Below, one piece after another: positions 1 to 7,248 of a stretch of 64,000 nt of DNA. Position 1 is the first letter of the stretch; each line of letters starts with the position of its first letter. The position numbers were made by a program, and so were the translations under genes. The DNA comes from Stenotrophomonas sp. BIGb0135 (lineage in GTDB: Bacteria > Pseudomonadota > Gammaproteobacteria > Xanthomonadales > Xanthomonadaceae): positions 282,768 through 346,767 of the forward strand of contig NZ_JANUDX010000004.1 of NCBI RefSeq assembly GCF_024810105.1, written 5' to 3'. The notes under the pieces were generated by a model that did not search any database, had not been told where the DNA came from, and worked only from the letters and a program-made list of their open reading frames with translations.

Positions 1-1669
1 GGCGCTGCTCCAACCGTCGTCGCATCGACACTTCATTGCGCAGCCGCCAATAGCCCCAGCCGTGCACCAGGAAGGCGGTCAGCAGCACCAGCGCCAGCGG
101 CACGGCCCACCGCGCGATCGAGCGCCAGTCCAGCCCGCTGCGGTATTCGGCGGAGAGCCAGTCGCCGCGGATGGCTTCGTGCTCGCGCGTGCCGAGATTG
201 ACCAGCACGCGGTCGAAGGTGGTCGCCAGCGGGGCGTACTCGCGCTTGACGGCCAGCGACAGCCGATCGTTGAGGCCGGCGGGCGCGGTCACGTGCAACT
301 GCGTGGGGTAGGACTCGCGCACGATGCGATCGGCCGTGGCCAGGTTGCCGACGTAGGCGTCGGCATCGCCGCGCGCGAGCCGTGCCAGCGCCTGCTCGCC
401 GCTGCGCGCCGGCACGATGCGTGCGTTGGGCGCGTGCTGCAGGATGAAACCGCGCAGGCGATCGGGATCGGAGACCAGGATGCTGTGCCCGTTGAGGTCG
501 GCCAGGCTCAGTACCGGCGGGCTCTGGCTGCCGACCACGATCACGTTGGGAACGGTGATGAAGGGCTGGCTGAACACCCAGCCCGGCCCCAGGTACGTGG
601 AGTCGTTGGGGATGCCCATGATCGCGTCGACCTCGCCCTTGCGCAGCTGCTCGCGCACCTCGAACCAGTCGTGTGCGGGCACCCGTGTCAGGTGCGCCCC
701 GGCCAGGTTCAACTGGCGCAGGTAGTCGCCGGCCACGCCGCTGGGCTGGCCATCGGCATCGATGAACGCCAGCGGGGCGGCCTGCGGCGCGAAGCCGAGG
801 CGAAGCGGTTGCGCCAGCACGCGCTTTTCCGCGTTGCCCAGGATCAACTGCGACCTGCGCGACCACTGCAACGGCTGCAGCCAGCGATCGGCGATCGCCT
901 CACGCTCGGCGCTGGTGAGCCGGGCCAGTGCGCCGTCCAGGGCCTCGGCCAGCGGCTGGCTCGCGTTGGTCACGCCGAAGTGCAGGCGCTCCTGCGGCAG
1001 GTCGCTGGGCCGCAGCAGGGAGACCCGCTGCAGCGCCTTGGCGCCGATCAACGTACTGGCCACGTAGGCATTGCCGATATACACATCGGCCTCATCGCGG
1101 CCGACCATGCCCAGCGCTGCCAGGGTATCGGCGGCGTTGATCCGCACCGCCCGCGGAAACCGCGCGCGCACCTGGTCGCTGGTGACGAACTCCCCCTCGG
1201 TCACCACGCGCAGGCCCTGCAGGTCCGGGTCGGTCGAGGTGCGGGTGTCGTCCGGGCGTCCGACCACCGCCAACGGTGCCTCGATGTAGGGCTGGGTGTA
1301 GACCATGCAGCGGGTACGGTCGGCGGTCAGGGTGACGTTCATCACCACGTCCACCTCGCCCCGGCAGGCCGCGTCGAGCACGGCGGTCCAGCTGGGGTAG
1401 GTGCGGACCTCCACGCGCAGCCCCAACCGCGTCGCCAGCAGGCTCAGGTAGTCGTAGCCCAGGCCTTGGGGACGGCCGTTCTGGATGGATTCAAAGGGCG
1501 GCCAACCGCTGTCGTAAATGCCCAGGATGATGGTAGGGTGCCGTCCAAGCCATTCACTTTGGCGGGGCGAAAGCGACGCGGTGGTCGCGGGCACATCGGC
1601 GCCCATCGCCCACATCGGCATGAATGCAAGGATCAGCAGAACCAGCCAGCGGACAACCGGGGTACGCAT
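1..1669 (-). CDS. BvgS/EvgS-like hybrid sensor histidine kinase, N-terminal part (runs off window)
   Basis: Only the N-terminal 556 codons are in the window; the reading frame is still open at base 2. The start ATG at 1669 has a GGAG ribosome site about 11 bases upstream and opens a signal peptide (MRTPVVRWLVLLILAFMPMW). Two tandem periplasmic solute-binding (SBP_bac_3-type) domains follow, at about residues 40-265 and 280-505, the usual Venus-flytrap pair of BvgS and EvgS. Residues about 520-540 form one transmembrane helix (AVPLALVLLTAFLVHGWGYW), followed by a charged cytoplasmic start (RLRNEVSMRRRLEQR). The kinase, receiver and Hpt domains expected of this family lie outside the window, so hybrid status is inferred. 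It is divergent from the response regulator at 1748, the arrangement of a cognate two-component pair. The signal it senses cannot be read from sequence. Confidence 0.85.
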   Translation of the reverse strand, partial: MRTPVVRWLVLLILAFMPMWAMGADVPATTASLSPRQSEWLGRHPTIILGIYDSGWPPFESIQNGRPQGLGYDYLSLLATRLGLRVEVRTYPSWTAVLDAACRGEVDVVMNVTLTADRTRCMVYTQPYIEAPLAVVGRPDDTRTSTDPDLQGLRVVTEGEFVTSDQVRARFPRAVRINAADTLAALGMVGRDEADVYIGNAYVASTLIGAKALQRVSLLRPSDLPQERLHFGVTNASQPLAEALDGALARLTSAEREAIADRWLQPLQWSRRSQLILGNAEKRVLAQPLRLGFAPQAAPLAFIDADGQPSGVAGDYLRQLNLAGAHLTRVPAHDWFEVREQLRKGEVDAIMGIPNDSTYLGPGWVFSQPFITVPNVIVVGSQSPPVLSLADLNGHSILVSDPDRLRGFILQHAPNARIVPARSGEQALARLARGDADAYVGNLATADRIVRESYPTQLHVTAPAGLNDRLSLAVKREYAPLATTFDRVLVNLGTREHEAIRGDWLSAEYRSGLDWRSIARWAVPLALVLLTAFLVHGWGYWRLRNEVSMRRRLEQR

Positions 1670-1747
1670 GCGGTCTGATCTCCGTAGAATGATGTTTCCA
1701 CCACGGCACGACCCATGCGGCGTCCGCCTCGGCGACCATACTAATCC

Positions 1748-2386
1748 ATGACCTTGCGCATCATCATCGCCGACGATCATCCGGTGGTCCGTATCGGCAC
1801 CAAGGCCGTGATCGAATCCAGCGGGGTCGGCACGGTGGTGGCCGAAGCCAGCAGCGCCGACGAACTGTTCGCCGCGCTCGCCCAGCACCCGTGCGACGTA
1901 CTGGTGACCGACTACTCGATGCCCGGCAGCCAGCAGGCCGACGGGTTCACCATGATCGGCATGATCCGGCGGCGTTTCCCGGACCTGCCGGTCCTGATGC
2001 TGAGCGTCTCCAACAACCTGGCGATCCTGCGCATGGTGGTCTCCACCGGCGTGCTGGGCCTGGTCGACAAGACCTCCTCGATGGAAGAGCTGCCCCTGGC
2101 CATCCAGACCGTGCAGCGCGGCGTGCCGTATGTGAGCCGCACCCTGAAGGAACGCATCAATGCCATTGGCACCCACAACGTGGGTGACGTGGGCACCAAG
2201 CCGCTGTCACCGCGCGAAGTGGAAGTGCTGCGCCTGCTCGGCAGTGGGCAGACGGTGAAGGAAATCGCCCTGCAGCTGCACAAGAGCGTGAGCACGATCA
2301 GCCGCCAGAAGGGCGATGCGATGCTGAAGCTTGGGCTGAAGGGCGATGCCGAGTTGTTCGACTACCTGCGCGACGGCGAAATCTGA
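1748..2386 (+). CDS. LuxR/FixJ-type response regulator (BvgA/EvgA-like)
   Basis: A 212-residue response regulator with an N-terminal receiver and a C-terminal LuxR-type helix-turn-helix. Visible receiver residues are the acidic pair D9/D10, the phospho-acceptor D55 (VTDYSMP) and the conserved K108 (LVDKTSS). The DNA-binding domain begins near residue 150 (PLSPREVEVLRLLGSGQTVKE) and runs to about 205. Size and layout match BvgA, EvgA and RcsB-type regulators. It is transcribed divergently from the BvgS-like kinase 78 bases away, so phosphorelay from that kinase is the natural inference. The ribosome site upstream of the ATG is weak. Target genes cannot be read from this window. Confidence 0.9.
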   Translation: MTLRIIIADDHPVVRIGTKAVIESSGVGTVVAEASSADELFAALAQHPCDVLVTDYSMPGSQQADGFTMIGMIRRRFPDLPVLMLSVSNNLAILRMVVSTGVLGLVDKTSSMEELPLAIQTVQRGVPYVSRTLKERINAIGTHNVGDVGTKPLSPREVEVLRLLGSGQTVKEIALQLHKSVSTISRQKGDAMLKLGLKGDAELFDYLRDGEI

Positions 2387-2603
2387 CGCCCGTCAGCGCA
2401 TGTACCGGCGCCGGATTCATGCGCAGGTCAGGCTTTTTTCAGCGCCGCTTCATGCGTCCTGCCGCTAGATGAATACGCACGCTGAGCGGTCCACCGGGGC
2501 AATGTTCCGGCAATGTCCGGCCCCCAGCGTGGTAGCCAAGGCCGGTGGGCAGGCAGTCGCCACACCTCCCGACCGTGGCAAGCACCTGACAGGAGAACCG
2601 AAC

Positions 2604-2978
2604 ATGCTCAACATTTCCGCACTCAGCCTTCGTGGACTGGCCATGGCCCTGGCCCTGACCGCCGGCCTGGCCACCATCAGCGACGCCAGCGCCATGTCCC
2701 GCAAGGACAAGCGCACCGTGGTGGGCGCGGTGGTGGGCGGCGTGGCCGGCCACCTGATTTCCAACGGCGACCCGACCGCCACCGTGGGCGGTGCCGTCGC
2801 CGGCGGCGCGATCGGCAACCTGACCACCCGCGATCGCCATGACAACCGGTATGACCGTCGCTACGACAACCGTCGTTACGATGACCGCCGCCATGACCGT
2901 CGCTATGGCTACGACCGCGACCGTCGCCATGACCGCGGCCACCGCGACTGGGATCGCCGACACGGCCGCGGCTGGTAA
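2604..2978 (+). CDS. Exported glycine-zipper protein with Asp/Arg/Tyr-rich tail
   Basis: A 124-residue protein. I place the start at the ATG at 2604 because AGGAG sits 8 bases upstream and the first 28 residues form a Sec signal peptide ending in DASA. An in-frame ATG further upstream would bury that signal. Residues about 35-75 are a glycine zipper (VVGAVVGGVAGHLI ... VGGAVAGGAIGNL), a pattern of small outer-membrane or periplasmic proteins. The tail is a degenerate repeat of R/D/Y/H residues (DRRYDNRRYDDRR). No enzymatic motif is present. A strong hairpin terminator follows. Function unknown; an envelope or stress role is only an inference from the family type. Confidence 0.8.
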   Translation: MLNISALSLRGLAMALALTAGLATISDASAMSRKDKRTVVGAVVGGVAGHLISNGDPTATVGGAVAGGAIGNLTTRDRHDNRYDRRYDNRRYDDRRHDRRYGYDRDRRHDRGHRDWDRRHGRGW

Positions 2979-3013
2979 TACCGCCAGCGGTGTCGACACA
3001 GCCGTAGCAGCAG

Positions 3014-3040
3014 CGGGCGGGTCGATGACCCGCCCGTTCT
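3014..3040 (+). terminator. Rho-independent terminator after the glycine-zipper gene
   Basis: Perfect 10-bp stem (CGGGCGGGTC / GACCCGCCCG) with a 3-base GAT loop, followed by TTCT. It lies 35 bases after the stop codon at 2978. Confidence 0.7.
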
Positions 3041-3112
3041 GCGTTCCGGGCCCCGGCGGTATCGCGCTACCCTAGGCGCCCGGCAGCAGCACCGCCCCCG
3101 TCGCACGTCCCG

Positions 3113-4249
3113 ATGAACAACGCTCCCCACCTCGTCCAGGGCCTCAACAACGATGCCGTGGACGCCGACTGGCCGGCGCTCGACGAGGCCGAGATCGGTT
3201 GGCTGGCCGGGCAGTACCCGCAGTGGCACGGCCAGGCGCGCCTGCGCTGGCACAGCCCGCGACCGCTGTCGGCGGCCGCCCTGGTGGACACCGGCGCGGG
3301 GCAGGTGTTCGTCAAGCGCCACCACGGCAGCGTGCGCAGCGCGGCGACGCTGGCCGAGGAACACCGCTTCATCGCCCACCTCGGTGCAGCGGGCCTGCCG
3401 GTGGTGCAGGTGCTGCGCGCGGCCGACGGCAGCACCGCGCTGGCGCACGACGGCTGGACCTACGAAGTGCACACCCTGGGCCGGGGCGAGGACGTGTACC
3501 GCGATGCGCCGTCGTGGACGCCGTTGACCGCGATCGCCCAGGCCCACGAGGCCGGCCGCATGCTCGCACGCCTGCACCAGGCGGCCGCCGATTATCACGC
3601 GCCCCAACGCGGCACCCACCTTCTCGTCGCGCGCGACGACCTGATCCGTGCCCGCGACCCGCTGGCCATGATCGCCCACGACCTCGACCAGCGTCCCGGC
3701 CTGGCAGCGTATCTCGGCCGGCGCGATTGGCGCGCGGACCTGCAGCGCGCGGTGCTGCCCTGGCATGCCGGCCTGGCCGGCCGCCTGCAGGCCGAACCGC
3801 GCCTGTGGGCGCACAACGACTGGCACGTCTCCAACCTGCTGTGGCGCGCCGACGGCGAGACGATGGCCGTGGCGAGCGTGCTCGACTTCGGGCTGGCCTC
3901 GCCCACCAGTGCCCTGTTCGACCTGGCCACCGCGATCGAGCGCAATGCCATTGCCTGGCTGGAGATCGACCGGCCGGCCCCGGCCGCGAGGCCGGGGATC
4001 GCGCTGGCCCTGCTGGCCGGCTATCGCGAGGTGCTGCCCCTGTCGGCCGCGCGCGTGCACCTGCTGGCCGACCTGCTGCCGATCGTGCACCTGGATTTTG
4101 CCCTGTCCGAAGTGGAGTACTTCGAGGGCGTCACCGGGTCGCCGGCCAACGCGGACGTGGCCTACCACACCTTCCTGCTCGGCCATGCGGCCTGGTTCCA
4201 GGGCCACGACGGGCAGGCCCTGCTCGCGGCGCTGCACGCGGCCGCCTGA
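3113..4249 (+). CDS. Aminoglycoside phosphotransferase-fold small-molecule kinase
   Basis: A 378-residue protein of the APH/choline-kinase superfamily. The N-lobe contains a candidate ATP-binding lysine K68 (VFVKRHH). The catalytic loop is HNDWHVSN at residues 234-241 with the base D236 and N241, and the metal-binding DFG is at 258-260. The family phosphorylates antibiotics, choline, thiamine, homoserine or sugars, and the substrate cannot be decided from these motifs. The gene ends just before a TPP riboswitch that controls a thiamine uptake operon, and ThiK-type thiamine kinases share this fold. A salvage kinase role is therefore conceivable, but the gene lies upstream of the riboswitch and would not be controlled by it. 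Kinase fold is confident, substrate is not. Confidence 0.75.
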   Translation: MNNAPHLVQGLNNDAVDADWPALDEAEIGWLAGQYPQWHGQARLRWHSPRPLSAAALVDTGAGQVFVKRHHGSVRSAATLAEEHRFIAHLGAAGLPVVQVLRAADGSTALAHDGWTYEVHTLGRGEDVYRDAPSWTPLTAIAQAHEAGRMLARLHQAAADYHAPQRGTHLLVARDDLIRARDPLAMIAHDLDQRPGLAAYLGRRDWRADLQRAVLPWHAGLAGRLQAEPRLWAHNDWHVSNLLWRADGETMAVASVLDFGLASPTSALFDLATAIERNAIAWLEIDRPAPAARPGIALALLAGYREVLPLSAARVHLLADLLPIVHLDFALSEVEYFEGVTGSPANADVAYHTFLLGHAAWFQGHDGQALLAALHAAA

Positions 4250-4287
4250 ACGCCGGCGGGCAGCGCCGCGGCGTTTGTGGTGAAATA

Positions 4288-4372
4288 GCCCTCGAAGCGG
4301 GGGTGCCTGGCGAAGCCAGGCTGAGAGAGTCCCTTGGAACCTGATCCGGTTGATACCGGCGTAGGGAGCTTT
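4288..4372 (+). promoter_or_regulatory. TPP (THI-box) riboswitch
   Basis: Shows the conserved THI-box core in order: GGGGTGCC at about 4300, GGCTGAGAGAG at 4319-4329, CCCTTGGAACCTGATCC at 4331-4347, GGTTGATACCGG at 4348-4359 and GTAGGGAG at 4361-4368. The optional P3a-type stem CCTGGCGAAGCCAGG is also present. It precedes a TonB-dependent receptor and a PnuC-family permease, so TPP should repress their expression. No U-rich intrinsic terminator follows, which favours control of translation. The AGGGAG of the 3' strand is itself a possible Shine-Dalgarno for a GTG at 4378. Confidence 0.95.
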
Positions 4373-4437
4373 GTGCAGTGGGCGCAACGACCGGATGGGT
4401 CGGTGCGTGCGCGCCGTCGCTTCGTCTCTTCTGGCTG

Positions 4438-6621
4438 ATGACGAATCGAATGAACCGCTGCTACCGCCCTGCCCTGCTGACCGTCGCCCTGTGTGCCGCC
4501 CTGCCGCTGCACGCCCGCGATGCCGCCCCCGACGCCGCCGAACGCTCCCCGACCGACCTTGCCGCCGTGCGCGTGCAGGCCCGGCAACCGGTGGCCGATA
4601 CCGTCCAGACCAGCAGCTTCGGCAGCGGCGACTGGAAGGACACGCCGGCGTCGCTGACGGTGCTGGACCGCATGCTGCTGGACAGCCGCCAGGTGCGCAC
4701 GCTGTCCGAACTGGCCAGCAACGATGCTTCGCTGGGCGACAGCTACGCGCCGGTGGGCTACTACCAGAACATCGCGATCCGCGGCTTCCCGCTGGATACC
4801 GGCACCGGCTACCGCTTCAACGGCCTGAGCACCACCGGCGAGCAGCGACTGGCGTTGGAGAACATCCAGCAGGTGGAGATTCTCAAGGGCGAGGCCGGCC
4901 TTGCCGCCGGCGTGATGGCGCCCGGCGGCATCATCAACTACGTGGGCAAGCGTCCGGCCGAGGTGCGCACGGTCACCCTGGGCACCGACTCGGAAGGCTC
5001 GCGCTATGCGGCGCTGGATGCCGGGCATTGGCTGACCCCGCGCGTCGGCGTGCGCGTGAATGCGGCCTGGGATGGCAGCGAATCGTATATCGAGCACGCC
5101 GAGGGCCGTCGCAATTTCTACTCGCTGGCCACCGACTGGCTGATCAGCGACCGCAGCAAGCTCGAGGTGGATGCCAACTACCAGACCAGCGCGCAGCGCT
5201 CGGCCTCCGGCTACCAGTTGCTCGGCGCCCGCACCTTGCCGCGCGGCGTGGACCGCGAGCACATGCTGGGCTACCAGCCCTGGCAGCGGCCGGTAGGCAT
5301 CGACAGCACCAACATCACCGCATTGCACACCTACCAGTTCAATGCGCAGTGGCAGTCGCGGGTGTCGGCCGGCTACAGCCGGTCGGTGATCGATGACAAC
5401 GTGGCCTTCGCCTATGGCTGCTACTACGCCGCGCAATGCGCCGATGGCAGCGTGCCGGGCAACTACTTCGCGCCCGATGGCGACTACGACGTCTACGACT
5501 ACCGCAGCCCCGACGACACCCGCCGCAACCTGGAAGCACGCGCCGAACTGCGCGGGCGCATCGACACCGGGCGCGTGGGCCACGACCTCAGCATCGGCGC
5601 CGATCGTTTCGAGCGCACCATCGACAAGCGCCGCAACGTCAACGAGTACGTCGGCACCGCCAACATCGGCGATGCGCAGGTGCCGGTGTTCGCGCCGTCG
5701 CCGCTGCAGCCGGGCCCGTCGGTGCGGCGCCTGGACAGCGCACAGACCGCGCTGTTCGCCATGGACCGCATGCAGTTCGGCGAGGACTGGCAATGGCTGG
5801 CCGGTGGCCGCTTCGTGCGCCTGGACGAGCGCGCCTTCGACAAGCGCGGCGCGCCGGAACGCCGCAGCCGGCTGTCGCGCTTCCTGCCGCAGACCGCGCT
5901 GATCTGGAACGCCACCGACGAAGTGAATGTGTACGCCAGCTACGTGCGCGGCATTTCGCTCGGCCAGGAAGCCCCGTTCTGGACCTCCAACGACGGCGCG
6001 TTCCTGGCCCCGGTGCTGTCGCGCCAGACCGAAGTGGGCGTCAAGTACGCCGCGGCCGACGCACTCACCCTGGGCGCGGCCGTGTTCCGCACCTCGCAGC
6101 CGTTCCAGTACGCCAGGCCCGATGCCAGCGACGCCGGCTATACCTTCGTCGCCGAAGGCCAGCAGACCCACACCGGCCTGGAGCTGACCGCCAATGGCCG
6201 GCTCGCCGAGGGCCTGGTGCTCACTGCCAGCGTCAGCGCGCTGCAGGCGCGCGCGCGCAGCACCGGCACCGCGCTGTATGAGGGCCACCAGCTGGTCAAC
6301 GTACCCAAGCTGCGCGCCAGCGTGCATGCCGACTACGCGCTGCCCTTCGCCACCGGTCTGGCGGTCACCGGCGGCTGGCGCTACGCGTCGGCGAACGCGG
6401 CCACGGTGGACGGCAGCGTGCGCGCGCCGGCCTACCACGTGGTCGACCTCGGCCTGCGCTTCAAGCACGCGCTGGGCGAGCATCCGGTCACCTGGAACCT
6501 GTCGGTGCACAACGTGTTCGACCGCTTCTACTGGCGGGATACCGGCAGCAGCGCCGGTGACTATTACCTGTTCGCCGGTGCGCCGCGCCAGGCACGGCTG
6601 TCGGTCACGTTCGGGCTATGA
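4438..6621 (+). CDS. TonB-dependent outer membrane receptor, thiamine-regulated
   Basis: From the ATG at 4438 the protein has 727 residues: a signal peptide (RPALLTVALCAALPLHA), a TonB-box-like stretch (LAAVRVQAR), a plug domain (ALENIQQVEILKGEAGL, PGGIINYVGKRP) and a 22-strand-type barrel ending in ARLSVTFGL with a terminal aromatic/hydrophobic pattern. Siderophore-receptor-type signatures are visible (NVYASYVRGIS, TWNLSVHNVFDRFYW). A TPP riboswitch sits directly upstream and a PnuC-family permease overlaps its 3' end, so the inferred substrate is thiamine or a precursor crossing the outer membrane. The start is uncertain: an in-frame GTG at 4378 lies 9 bases after AGGGAG, and a second ATG lies at 4450. 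Confidence 0.88.
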   Translation: MTNRMNRCYRPALLTVALCAALPLHARDAAPDAAERSPTDLAAVRVQARQPVADTVQTSSFGSGDWKDTPASLTVLDRMLLDSRQVRTLSELASNDASLGDSYAPVGYYQNIAIRGFPLDTGTGYRFNGLSTTGEQRLALENIQQVEILKGEAGLAAGVMAPGGIINYVGKRPAEVRTVTLGTDSEGSRYAALDAGHWLTPRVGVRVNAAWDGSESYIEHAEGRRNFYSLATDWLISDRSKLEVDANYQTSAQRSASGYQLLGARTLPRGVDREHMLGYQPWQRPVGIDSTNITALHTYQFNAQWQSRVSAGYSRSVIDDNVAFAYGCYYAAQCADGSVPGNYFAPDGDYDVYDYRSPDDTRRNLEARAELRGRIDTGRVGHDLSIGADRFERTIDKRRNVNEYVGTANIGDAQVPVFAPSPLQPGPSVRRLDSAQTALFAMDRMQFGEDWQWLAGGRFVRLDERAFDKRGAPERRSRLSRFLPQTALIWNATDEVNVYASYVRGISLGQEAPFWTSNDGAFLAPVLSRQTEVGVKYAAADALTLGAAVFRTSQPFQYARPDASDAGYTFVAEGQQTHTGLELTANGRLAEGLVLTASVSALQARARSTGTALYEGHQLVNVPKLRASVHADYALPFATGLAVTGGWRYASANAATVDGSVRAPAYHVVDLGLRFKHALGEHPVTWNLSVHNVFDRFYWRDTGSSAGDYYLFAGAPRQARLSVTFGL

Positions 6622-7214
6622 ACGCCGCGGCGATCCTGGAATGGTCGGCGGTCGTGGCCAGCCTGCTGGGCGTGTGGCTGATGGCACGCCGGCGCATGCT
6701 GGCATGGCCGGTCGGGCTGGTGGCGGTGGCCCTGTACGGGGGCGTGTTCGCCGAGGCCCGGTTGTACTCGGACACCCTGCTGCAGGTCGTGTTCGGCGGC
6801 TTCCTGGTGTACGGCTGGCTCAGCTGGCACCGGCACGCGCAGGAGGACGGTGCGATCGTGATCGCACCACTGGCACGGCGCACGCTGCTGCGTGACCTGG
6901 CCATCGGCATCGCGTTCGGGCTCGTGCTCGGCGCGGCGATGCATACCTGGACCGAAGCCGCGCTCCCGTGGCTGGATGCGATGCTGGCCGCGCTGAGCCT
7001 GGTGGCGCAGTGGTGGCAGGCACGCCGGCACATCGCCACGTGGTGGTTGTGGATCATCGTCGACGTGATCTACGTGGGCATGTATCTGGTGAAGTCGCTG
7101 GACGTCACCGCCGGGCTGTACCTGGTGTTCGTCGGGCTGGCGGTGATGGGGCTGCGGGCGTGGACGGCGGCAGGCGCGGGCCAGGCGATGCCCGCCGGTA
7201 GCCACCACGGCTGA
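6618..7214 (+). CDS. pnuT: PnuC-family inner-membrane transporter, probable thiamine transporter PnuT
   Basis: A 198-residue protein with about seven hydrophobic segments. The PnuC signature is visible as WWLWIIVDVIYVGMYLVKSL near residues 142-161, together with the conserved half-repeat WLMARRRMLAWPVGL and YGWLSW. The family moves vitamin precursors by facilitated diffusion coupled to intracellular phosphorylation. PnuC takes nicotinamide riboside and PnuT takes thiamine. Its ATG overlaps the receptor stop codon (ATGA), so the two are translationally coupled and both fall under the upstream TPP riboswitch. That context is what makes thiamine the likely substrate. Confidence 0.85.
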   Translation: MNAAAILEWSAVVASLLGVWLMARRRMLAWPVGLVAVALYGGVFAEARLYSDTLLQVVFGGFLVYGWLSWHRHAQEDGAIVIAPLARRTLLRDLAIGIAFGLVLGAAMHTWTEAALPWLDAMLAALSLVAQWWQARRHIATWWLWIIVDVIYVGMYLVKSLDVTAGLYLVFVGLAVMGLRAWTAAGAGQAMPAGSHHG

Positions 7215-7248
7215 GGCCGGCCTTTCGGGCGCGCCTGCCCCGCGTTGC

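Noticed and set aside
62..1678. Long plus-strand open frame across the sensor-kinase region
   Set aside because: Composition artefact of high-GC DNA; the opposite strand encodes a full signal peptide, two SBP domains and a transmembrane helix.
3113..4249. Naming the APH-fold protein as thiamine kinase or aminoglycoside resistance enzyme
   Set aside because: Motifs define only the fold; it lies upstream of the riboswitch, and no residue pattern points to either substrate.
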